Below are positions 1-5,826 of a DNA stretch of 9,083 bases, piece by piece (within the stretch, counting starts at the first letter, position 1; each line of letters begins with the position of its first letter). The DNA lies in contig CAAFHY010000107.1 of the NCBI GenBank assembly GCA_900762805.1, positions 1 through 9,083 on the forward strand, written 5' to 3'. Below the pieces are notes generated by a model. The model searched no databases. It was not told the origin of the DNA and saw only the letters and a program-made list of their open reading frames with translations. Made by a program: the position numbers and the translations under genes. Source of the DNA: Oscillospiraceae bacterium (GTDB taxonomy: Bacteria; Bacillota; Clostridia; Oscillospirales; Ruminococcaceae).

Positions 1-23
1 CATGTTGCGATCAATAGGTCAAC

Positions 24-320
24 CTACACATTTTTGGTGATGTAACCATCAGCAGTTGAAAAGGACGCCATCCATGAGCTTGAACAAACATCGCTAATGT
101 ATGTCTGGCTTTCTATTTGATCATCAACGTAAATGACCAAGGTTGTATTTGCCTTATTCCCAATTGGGGGGACGTGATACTTGAATGTGCAATATTCATT
201 TGTTACCGTTCCGTTATACGGTAAAAATTCCTCCGCAAGAGCCACTGCGGGCAAAAGCGCAAGCACCATGAGCAGGCAGAGCAGCGCTGCCAGCAGCCTC
301 TTGTTCATTGTTGTTTTCAT
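24..320 (-). CDS. Small secreted protein, unknown function
   Basis: This is a 98-residue protein that I do not recognise. Residues 1-29 form a clear Sec signal peptide: a short basic start (MKTTMNKR), a long Leu/Ala core and an ALA cleavage site before EE. The mature part would be about 69 residues, polar and probably beta-rich, with two cysteines (C44, C79) that could form a disulfide outside the cell. I chose the ATG at 318-320 because AGGAGG (327-332) lies 6 bases upstream of it; the in-frame ATG at 339-341 would place that site inside the gene. All three minus-strand frames reach a stop within the last 40 bases before the window edge, so a simple one-base frameshift does not extend the protein. 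It may still be the decayed front of a longer surface protein. Base composition is clearly poorer in GC than in nadE. A strong terminator hairpin at 366-411 lies just upstream and may control it. Confidence 0.6.
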   Translation of the reverse strand: MKTTMNKRLLAALLCLLMVLALLPAVALAEEFLPYNGTVTNEYCTFKYHVPPIGNKANTTLVIYVDDQIESQTYISDVCSSSWMASFSTADGYITKNV

Positions 321-365
321 CAGTTTCCTCCTCGTTTTCATTTTTCAATGGGCTTGCCGCGATAC

Positions 366-411
366 AAAAAGGCGCGCCCCGCCCGTGCAAAAGCACCGGC
401 GAAGCACGCCT
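366..411 (-). terminator. Strong intrinsic terminator or attenuator upstream of the small secreted gene
   Basis: Read on the minus strand, AGGCGTGC (404-411) pairs with GCGCGCCT (370-377). The interior continues with CGCC/GGCG and GTGC/GCAC around a TTTT loop, giving a nearly continuous stem of about 18 pairs, and the hairpin is followed directly by a T run (366-370). The other strand lacks a T run. It sits only 46 bases upstream of the start codon at 320 and 33 bases from the Shine-Dalgarno site. A separate promoter between the two is therefore unlikely, and a role as a transcription attenuator in the leader is plausible. Confidence 0.65.
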
Positions 412-449
412 ATATCAAGCGTATGCGTATTTTTGGGGCAACCGAAAAG

Positions 450-470
450 GACAGACATCTTCCGTCTGTC
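450..470. repeat. Perfect 7-bp inverted repeat (hairpin)
   Basis: GACAGAC at 450-456 and GTCTGTC at 464-470 are perfect complements around a 7-base loop. On the minus strand the hairpin is followed by CTTTTC, a poor T run, so it is at best a weak terminator. It lies between the two stronger hairpins of the presumed leader of the small secreted gene and may be part of a folded leader RNA. Confidence 0.45.
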
Positions 471-551
471 TGTCAGATTATGCGAGGGGGGGTACACTTT
501 AAATACATTCAGTCAGGCCCCTTTTCGTGAATTTTCCGCAGGTATTCTCTG

Positions 552-607
552 AAAAAAGCGGTGGAGTCTGACGGGAAGAACCGTCCAAGAGCAGCGCGCC
601 GCTTTTT
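552..607 (-). terminator. Terminator-like hairpin with T run
   Basis: On the minus strand, AAAAAGCGG (599-607) pairs perfectly with CCGCTTTTT (553-561), and the 3' arm runs into six T residues (552-557). The interior contains a small hairpin, GACGG/CCGTC at 570-585. The A and T runs on both sides make it potentially active in both directions. It could end a short transcript from the promoter-like site at 651-679 or form part of the leader of the gene at 24-320. Confidence 0.45.
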
Positions 608-650
608 GCTTCGGCGTGGTGGTATTCAGGTGGTGGTTTCAATTGTGTAT

Positions 651-679
651 ATTATACAACACAGCGCCGCGGATTACAA
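651..679 (-). promoter_or_regulatory. Possible sigma-A promoter pointing toward the small secreted gene
   Basis: A perfect TATAAT (minus strand, 651-656) lies 17 bases downstream of TTGTAA (674-679), which matches the -35 consensus at four of six positions. The start of transcription would fall near 644, giving a leader of about 320 bases before the ATG at 320. The -10 is also part of the near-palindrome TGTATA-T-TATACA, so a weak divergent promoter is possible. Confidence 0.4.
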
Positions 680-1072
680 GTATATATGTCAAGTGCGTGT
701 CGCAATATTCTGCCATATGATAGTGACGAAATATAATAAGTTGCAAAATACAGCAGGCTGCTGAGCGGGCAGGCGCCGGAGCGGTGCCGTCAAGGCGGCG
801 CCGAAAAGCATGCGCTCGACCCGCCGCGAGGGGCATGGCGCAGGGCATGCCGTTCAGGCCGGCGGAGGCTGAAGGCTTGTTGAGGCGCGGCATCGCGGCG
901 GCCGTCATGCCCGGCGCGGGCGCCGGTATACCCGGCAAAGCCCGACCCGCCCGGCCTGCGCGCTTCCGGTGCGCGGGCGCCGCCCTCCGTAAAGGGCGGG
1001 CCGCCGCGTCTCTTTTCTGCTTGGGGGCAAAAAACGCTGCGGACGGCCTACAGGCTCTGCGGCGGCAAACGC

Positions 1073-1102
1073 AAAAGGGATGCGGCCCCGCGGCGGCATC
1101 CC
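1073..1102 (-). terminator. Terminator-like hairpin, second one behind nadE
   Basis: GGGATGC (1077-1083) and GCATCCC (1096-1102) form a 7-bp stem, extended after one mismatch by GCC/GGC. On the minus strand the hairpin is followed by TTTTGCGTTT. It is in the right orientation to stop transcripts that read through the first hairpin behind nadE. Confidence 0.5.
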
Positions 1103-1152
1103 TGTTCGCTTTCCTGTTCGGTTTTGCGCTGTCCCGTCTGCCCGCCGCCCTT

Positions 1153-1187
1153 AAAAAGCATTGCCCTTACAGGGCTTTTCCCGCTTT
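1153..1187 (-). terminator. Probable nadE terminator
   Basis: On the minus strand an outer stem AAAGC/GCTTT (1183-1187 with 1155-1159) encloses a 5-bp stem GCCCT/AGGGC (1163-1175) and is followed by T residues (1153-1157). It lies about 70 bases beyond the nadE stop. The inner hairpin followed by TTTTC could also work weakly on the plus strand. Confidence 0.45.
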
Positions 1188-1253
1188 CTTATTATCAGAG
1201 GGCATAAGCCCCTGCCTTTGGGTTTTTCCGGGCCTTGACGGCGCGCGGCGGGT

Positions 1254-3173
1254 CTATTCCTTTTCCATCGCGTCAAGCTCGCCGAGCCAGAGGACGGCCG
1301 AGGCGTCCGACGGCATACGCCAATCGCTGCGCGGCGACAGCGAGACAGAGCCGGTCTTGGGGCCGTCCGGCATACAGGAGCGCTTGAACTGGTTGCGGAA
1401 GAAGCGGGTGTAGAACACGCGCAGCCACTTGAGCAGCTCGGCGCGGCTGTAAAGGCCGGCAAAGGCCCTTTCGGCGATCAGCATCAGGCGGCGCGGGGCG
1501 TAGAGCCAGCGCACCGTATAATAAAGGAAGAAATCGTGCAGGATATAGGGGCCGATGATGTCCTCGGTCAGCTGCACGATGCCGTCGCCGCTGCCCAGCA
1601 GCTCAGGGCTGATGGGGGTCTTGATGACATCCTCCGTTTCGGCCTCGATGCCGCCGAAGCGGGCGGCCGCATGGCGGATGATGTGGGCGATGAGCGTCTT
1701 GGGGACGGTGCAGTTGACATTGTACATCGACATATGGTCGCCGCCGTAGGTGCACCAGCCGAGCGCCGATTCCGACAGGTCGCCGGTGCCGATCACCAGC
1801 CCGCCCTCGGCGTTGGCGATGTCCATCAGCACCTGTGTGCGCTCACGCGCCTGCGCGTTTTCGTAGTGAACGCCGTGATCCGCCTCGGCGACGCCGAGAT
1901 CATTGAGATGCTGGGTGACCGAGCGGGAGATGTCTATGGTGCGGAAGTCGGCGCCGAGCTTGCGGCTCAGCTTTTCGGCGTTGCCGCGCGTGCGGCGGGT
2001 GGTGCCGAAGCAGGGCATGGTGACGGCGATGATGCCCTTGCGGTCAAGCCCCAGCTTGTCAAAGACGGCGGCCGTCACCAGCAGCGCCAGCGTGCTGTCC
2101 AGCCCGCCCGATACGCCGATGACCGCCTTTTTGGCGCCGATGTGCGCCATACGGGAGGAAAGGCCCTCGACCTGCATGGCGAACACAAGGGCGGCGCGGC
2201 GTTCGCGCTCGGCGATATCGGCCGGCACAAAGGGCAGCGGCTCAAACTCGCGGGTGAGCGGCGCGTTTTTGGGCGCGCCGTCAAACCAGACGGCGGTATA
2301 GCTCTGCTTGGGGGGATAGGGGCTGGCGGAGGATATCATTTTGCGCCGCTCGCTCGCGATGCGCTCAACATCGATATCGGCGACAAGCGCCTCGCCGCAG
2401 AACAGCTCGCTTGCGGCCAGCTGCTTGCCCAGCTCGCAGACGATGCGGTGGCCGCCGAACACACAGTCGCCGGTGCTTTCGCCGCTGCCGCAGGAGCAGT
2501 AGAGATAGGCGCTCGTTGTTTTGGACGACATGACGTTGACCATCTGCAGGCGGTAGTCGGCCTTGGCCACAACATCATTGCTGGCCGAAAGGTTGACAAG
2601 GATGTTGGCGCCGGCCGCGGCATGATCGCCCGCCGGCGAGCGCGAGACCCAGATATCCTCACAGATCTCGGCGGCGAGCGTGAAGTCGGGCTGGAGACGG
2701 CTGCGGAACAGCAGGCGGGAGCCGAAGGGCACCTCGCGGCCCTCGATGCACACGGCGGTGTTTTCGGCAGGCGCTGGGGCGAACCAGCGCTTTTCGTTGA
2801 ATTCGCCGTAGTTGGGCAGATGGACCTTCGGCACGATGCCGATGACCGCGCCGTCAAACAGCACGGCGGCGACGTTGTAGAGGCAGCCGCCGTTGGCAAA
2901 GGGCAGGCCGACCAGCACCAGCATGTCGCGGCCGGCGGTGGCCCTGGCGATGCGCAGTGTCTCGCGCAGGGCAGCCCGCTGCAGAAGCGGCTGCATCAGC
3001 AGGTCGGCCGCCGTGTAGCCGGTGACGCCCAGCTCAGGGAATACGGCCAGGCCAGCGCCCAGCGCTTCGGCGCGGTCGAGGCACTCGATGGTGCGGTCAG
3101 CGTTATAGCGGCAGTCGGCCACCCGGACAGCGGGGGCAAAGAGTACAGATTTCACAAAACCGTTGTCAGTCAT
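1254..3173 (-). CDS. nadE: Glutamine-dependent NAD+ synthetase
   Basis: This 639-residue cytosolic enzyme converts deamido-NAD+, ATP and glutamine to NAD+, the last step of NAD synthesis and salvage. The N-terminal half (about 1-300) is a nitrilase-type glutaminase with the Glu-Lys-Cys triad: E47 in FPELGVTGY, K116 in PKVHLPNYGEF and C171 in EICEDIW. The C-terminal half (about 325-600) is an ATP-pyrophosphatase synthetase with the P-loop SGGLDS at 355-360, the TGDLSESALGW segment near 463-473 and HDFFLYY near 560. Ammonia is known to pass between the two domains in this family. Its length fits the long glutaminase-fused class rather than the short ammonia-dependent NadE. The ATG at 3173 has AAAGGA about 10 bases upstream, and a TATAAT at 3206-3211 lies just beyond. 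The gene diverges from the two-component genes and seems to be transcribed alone. All catalytic residues are present, so it should be active. Confidence 0.96.
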   Translation of the reverse strand: MTDNGFVKSVLFAPAVRVADCRYNADRTIECLDRAEALGAGLAVFPELGVTGYTAADLLMQPLLQRAALRETLRIARATAGRDMLVLVGLPFANGGCLYNVAAVLFDGAVIGIVPKVHLPNYGEFNEKRWFAPAPAENTAVCIEGREVPFGSRLLFRSRLQPDFTLAAEICEDIWVSRSPAGDHAAAGANILVNLSASNDVVAKADYRLQMVNVMSSKTTSAYLYCSCGSGESTGDCVFGGHRIVCELGKQLAASELFCGEALVADIDVERIASERRKMISSASPYPPKQSYTAVWFDGAPKNAPLTREFEPLPFVPADIAERERRAALVFAMQVEGLSSRMAHIGAKKAVIGVSGGLDSTLALLVTAAVFDKLGLDRKGIIAVTMPCFGTTRRTRGNAEKLSRKLGADFRTIDISRSVTQHLNDLGVAEADHGVHYENAQARERTQVLMDIANAEGGLVIGTGDLSESALGWCTYGGDHMSMYNVNCTVPKTLIAHIIRHAAARFGGIEAETEDVIKTPISPELLGSGDGIVQLTEDIIGPYILHDFFLYYTVRWLYAPRRLMLIAERAFAGLYSRAELLKWLRVFYTRFFRNQFKRSCMPDGPKTGSVSLSPRSDWRMPSDASAVLWLGELDAMEKE

Positions 3174-3205
3174 AACAGCGCATCCTTTACTAATATTATT
3201 TTTCT

Positions 3206-3234
3206 ATTATACACGATTTTCGGGAATAAAGCTA
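3206..3234 (-). promoter_or_regulatory. nadE promoter
   Basis: A perfect TATAAT (minus strand) lies at 3206-3211, 33 bases upstream of the nadE start codon. The -35 position at 17-bp spacing reads TAGCTT, a poor match, so the promoter may depend on an activator or be weak. No known NAD-responsive operator such as an NrtR or NiaR box could be identified by eye. Confidence 0.5.
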
Positions 3235-3252
3235 TGATTTTCAGCTAAAACA

Positions 3253-3281
3253 CACACAACGGCCGCAAAATGTCGTATAAT
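3253..3281 (+). promoter_or_regulatory. Promoter of the two-component operon
   Basis: A perfect TATAAT lies at 3276-3281, 40 bases upstream of the regulator start codon. The -35 position at 17-bp spacing is CACACA within a CA-rich stretch and does not match the consensus. OmpR-family operons often activate their own promoters through sites in this position, so a weak -35 is compatible with autoregulation, but no clear direct repeat is visible. Confidence 0.45.
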
Positions 3282-3321
3282 ACCATTAAAGCAAATTCAC
3301 AGAGGTCTGGAGGCGGAAGAT

Positions 3322-4002
3322 ATGGTGAAGATTCTGATCGCGGACGATGAAGAGCAGATCCGCCGGATCGTGAAGAAATACGGCGAGTTTGAGGGCTATG
3401 AGGTCGCAGAGGCGGCCGACGGACTGGAGGCCGTGCGCCTCTGCCGGGAAAAGACCTTCGACGTTGTGATCCTTGATGTCATGATGCCGCAGCTCGACGG
3501 CTTCTCAGCCTGCCGCGAGATACGCAAGATGTGCCAAACGCCCGTCATCATGCTGTCGGCCCGCGGCGAGGAGTACGACCGGCTGCACGGCTTTGATCTC
3601 GGCGCCGACGACTATGTTGTCAAGCCCTTTTCGCCCAAGGAGCTGATGATGCGTGTGGCGGCCATCCTCAAGCGCAGCGGCGCGGCGCCGGGGCGGCAGA
3701 AGGATGTTCGGAATTTCGGGGGGCTGTCGGTCGATCTGTCGGCCCGCACGGTGACGGTTGACGGCGAACGCCGCGAGCTGTCCCCCAAGGAGTTCGACCT
3801 GCTGGCCTGCCTCATCGAGAACAAGGGGATCGCGCTGACGCGCGACCGGCTGCTCGACCATGTCTGGGGCTATGATTTCTTCGGCGACGGCCGCACGCTT
3901 GACACCCATATCAAGCTGCTGCGGCAGAAGATACGCCCGTATGACAATTATATCGTAACGCTGCGCGGCGTGGGGTATCGGTTCGATGAAAGCCAGAGGT
4001 AA
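3322..4002 (+). CDS. OmpR/PhoB-family response regulator
   Basis: This 226-residue cytosolic transcription factor is phosphorylated by the kinase encoded next to it. The receiver domain (about 1-118) carries all the expected residues: acidic pair D8/D9, phosphoacceptor D52 in VVILDVMMP, S79 at the switch position and K101 in VVKPFSP. After a short linker, a winged-helix DNA-binding domain (about 128-222) contains LSPKEFDLLACL, the recognition region TLDTHIKLLRQKI and the C-terminal RGVGYRF hairpin. The length is typical of the family. The ATG at 3322 has GGAGG 8 bases upstream. Its last 17 bases overlap the kinase gene, so the two are translationally coupled. Members of this family act as dimers on direct repeats. 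The regulated genes cannot be told from the sequence; the operon itself and divergent nadE are the nearest candidates. Confidence 0.95.
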   Translation: MVKILIADDEEQIRRIVKKYGEFEGYEVAEAADGLEAVRLCREKTFDVVILDVMMPQLDGFSACREIRKMCQTPVIMLSARGEEYDRLHGFDLGADDYVVKPFSPKELMMRVAAILKRSGAAPGRQKDVRNFGGLSVDLSARTVTVDGERRELSPKEFDLLACLIENKGIALTRDRLLDHVWGYDFFGDGRTLDTHIKLLRQKIRPYDNYIVTLRGVGYRFDESQR

Positions 4003-5407
4003 GCTGCGCATCAAGACCCGCATCATGATCTGGATGGGGGCCTTCTGCCTGATCCTGCTGGTGCTGCTGTGGCTGCTGCTGTCGGTCTTTCTGAGCGACC
4101 TGTACAGCGCCGTCACGCGGCGCACGGCCGAGCGCACGGCCGACGGCATCACCGAGATCATCCGCGAGGGCATCGACACGGCCGACGAGGCCGAGTACCG
4201 CGCGCAGCTCGGCGATATGTGCCTGATGCTCTGCCGCATCGATGAGGGGCAGCTGACACTGCTGGTCAGCTACGAGGCCAAGCCCGACTGCGCCGTCCAC
4301 AGCCTGACGCCCTTCGGGCGCTACCTTCTTTACGAGCAGGCGGTCAAGAACGGCGGGCGCTATACCGAGCGCATCGCCGCCGTCCCGCCCGACAAGGGGC
4401 TGCGGGTGCCCGACAGCATCCTCATCGTGGCGACGGCCGAGGGGCCGAACGGCGATTCTTATGTCTTTTATCTGAGCTGCGAGCTGGAGCCGGTGTCGGC
4501 GGCCGTCAAGACTGTCAATCTGGTGCTGCTGGTCATCGTGGCCGCCATGTTCCTGGCGGCGGTGGTGCTGGCGCTGGGCATCTCCGGGCGCATCTCCCGA
4601 CCCATTACGCGGCTGACCGAGAACGCCAAGCAGCTGGCCAGCGGCGACTACACCGTCACCTTCGATACAGACGGCGACCGCGAGGTGGCCGAGCTGGGCG
4701 GCGCGCTCAACCACGCCGTGCAGCAGCTCTCGCAGGTCGATAAGCTGCGCACCGAGCTGGTGGCCAATATCTCCCACGATCTGCGCACGCCGCTTACGCT
4801 GATATCGGGCACGGCTGAGCTGATGCGCGACGTGCCGGGCGAGAACAACAGGGAGAATGCCCAGCTTATCATTGATGAGACGGGCCGGCTGTCGATGATC
4901 GTCAACGACGTGCTCGATCTCTCACGCATTCAGGCCGAGCAGCTTCGGATGGAGCGCTTTTCGCTGACCGACTGCGTGGCCGAAACGGCCGAGAGCTATT
5001 CGCGGCTGGGCGGCGTGCGGGTCGTGTTCGAGCCGGCCGAAAACGCTGTGATCGAGGGCGACAGGGTCAAGGTGTCGCGCCTCTTTTCCAATCTGGTGGC
5101 AAACGCCGTCGAGCATACCGGCGCTGACCGGCTGGTGCATATCACCCAGACGGTGACGGCCGGCCATGTGCTGATCGCCGTCAAGGACAGCGGACCCGGC
5201 ATCTCCGCCGACGAGCTGCCCCACCTGTTCGACAAATATTACAAGGGCAAGGGCGAAAACCTCAAGCGCCGCGGCACGGGGCTGGGGCTGGCCATCGTCA
5301 AGGCGGTGGCGCAGGCCCATCGGGCACGCTTCGGTGTCAATTCGGGGGCCGACGGCAGCGAGTTCTGGGTCGAGTTCCGGCTGGACGGGGAGAGCGGCGC
5401 GCAATAA
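3986..5407 (+). CDS. Membrane sensor histidine kinase
   Basis: This 473-residue transmembrane kinase is the partner of the preceding regulator. It has a first membrane helix (about 13-37), an extracytoplasmic sensor region of about 138 residues (38-175) and a second helix (about 176-200). A HAMP linker (about 200-252) follows, then the dimerisation/phosphoacceptor domain with H264 in ISHDLRTPLTLI. The ATPase domain shows the N box (N369, N373 in FSNLVANAVEH), the G1 box DSGPGIS (401-407), an F box around LFDKYYKG and the G2 box GTGLGLAIVK (430-439). All catalytic motifs are intact. The sensor region matches no domain that I can name, so the signal is unknown. The start overlaps the regulator gene by 17 bases and has only a weak GGGG upstream, consistent with coupled translation. 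The operon appears to end with this gene; the clearest terminator is at 5637-5678. Confidence 0.94.
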   Translation: MKARGKLRIKTRIMIWMGAFCLILLVLLWLLLSVFLSDLYSAVTRRTAERTADGITEIIREGIDTADEAEYRAQLGDMCLMLCRIDEGQLTLLVSYEAKPDCAVHSLTPFGRYLLYEQAVKNGGRYTERIAAVPPDKGLRVPDSILIVATAEGPNGDSYVFYLSCELEPVSAAVKTVNLVLLVIVAAMFLAAVVLALGISGRISRPITRLTENAKQLASGDYTVTFDTDGDREVAELGGALNHAVQQLSQVDKLRTELVANISHDLRTPLTLISGTAELMRDVPGENNRENAQLIIDETGRLSMIVNDVLDLSRIQAEQLRMERFSLTDCVAETAESYSRLGGVRVVFEPAENAVIEGDRVKVSRLFSNLVANAVEHTGADRLVHITQTVTAGHVLIAVKDSGPGISADELPHLFDKYYKGKGENLKRRGTGLGLAIVKAVAQAHRARFGVNSGADGSEFWVEFRLDGESGAQ

Positions 5408-5636
5408 ACGGGAAAGGCTGTCTGCGGGGCCGGGCGCGCAGTGGCGGAGACGCTGCCGGGCGCAGGCTGCAAAGCAGAAGCTTTATCAACGGCCTTGACC
5501 GGCCGGCTTTTCCGCGGGGCCGCTGGCACGGCGCTTTTTCGGAAGAGCGGGAAGGCCGCCGTCAAGCCCGCCGGCGCAGAGGGCCGGAGGCAAAAGCGCG
5601 AACGGCATCCCATGCGCCGCAAATGAAAACAGCATG

Positions 5637-5687
5637 AACAACGGCCCGTCCGGCGGAAAAGGCAGACGGGCCGTTGTTATTTGCTTT
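5637..5687 (+). terminator. Strong intrinsic terminator of the two-component operon
   Basis: AACAACGGCCCGTC (5637-5650) and GACGGGCCGTTGTT (5665-5678) form a perfect 14-bp stem around a 14-base loop, followed by ATTTGCTTTTTGG on the plus strand. It lies about 230 bases beyond the kinase stop. On the minus strand a TTTT occurs about 7 bases past the stem, so it may also stop transcripts of the convergent gene that ends at 5827. Confidence 0.75.
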
Positions 5688-5801
5688 TTGGCGGGGAACG
5701 GCTGCTCAGGGGGCTGTCCCGCGCGGCGGGTGTGGCGGCAGCTCTTTACGGAGAACCGGCATAATGTGCGGGCCTTTGCCGGAGCGCCGGGAAATCTGCC
5801 G

Positions 5802-5817
5802 GCCGCAGCCTTGCGGC
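5802..5817 (-). terminator. Weak terminator candidate behind the zinc-finger gene
   Basis: GCCGCA (5802-5807) and TGCGGC (5812-5817) form a perfect 6-bp stem with a 4-base loop, 10 bases beyond the stop of the minus-strand gene. It is followed on that strand by CGGCAGATTTCCC, a poor T run. It may protect the transcript end rather than terminate. Confidence 0.25.
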
Positions 5818-5826
5818 GGGCGCCGC

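Larger units (their letters stand above)
342..1253. other. Long intergenic region without a convincing gene
   Basis: About 0.9 kb separates the small secreted-protein gene from the end of nadE. Open frames here have no recognisable protein features and no good ribosome site. The part from about 620 to 760 is AT-rich and holds promoter-like sequences. The part from about 780 to 1140 is very GC-rich and full of inverted repeats: CCGGCGC/GCGCCGG at 911-926, CCGCCCT/AGGGCGG at 980-999 and GGGATGC/GCATCCC at 1077-1102. Terminator-like hairpins on the minus strand are listed separately. I see no tRNA, no known riboswitch that I can name and no insertion-sequence ends. Confidence 0.6.
5408..5826. 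other. Intergenic region between convergent genes
   Basis: This 419-base stretch lies between the ends of the kinase gene (plus) and the zinc-finger membrane protein gene (minus). It is GC-rich and contains many short inverted repeats, including GCCG/CGGC before TTTTT near 5522-5539, the strong terminator at 5637-5678, CCGGCA/TGCCGG at 5757-5782 and GCCGCA/TGCGGC at 5802-5817. A 61-codon open frame at 5441-5626 (plus) has no visible ribosome site and a low-complexity Ala/Arg/Gly composition, so I do not call it a gene. Confidence 0.6.

Noticed and set aside
450..475. Repeated GTCTGTCTGTC resembling a short tandem or CRISPR-like repeat
   Set aside because: There is only one short inverted repeat with two or three extra units; no regularly spaced repeats or spacers follow.
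784..1413. A 209-codon plus-strand open frame running into the 3' end of nadE
   Set aside because: It has Arg/Ala/Pro-rich low-complexity composition, no ribosome site, and crosses the terminator-like hairpins and the real nadE gene.
1536..3248. A 570-codon open frame on the plus strand across nadE
   Set aside because: It lies antisense to a fully conserved NAD synthetase, is Ala/Gly/Asp/His-rich as expected from the complement of GC-rich codons, and has no ribosome site or domain.
3911..4777. A 288-codon minus-strand frame opposite the two-component genes
   Set aside because: It is a shadow of the regulator and kinase, whose motifs are complete; the His/Gln/Asp-rich composition is the usual antisense pattern.
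5441..5626. A 61-codon plus-strand frame behind the kinase gene
   Set aside because: No Shine-Dalgarno site, no hydrophobic or conserved pattern, and it overlaps hairpin-forming DNA.
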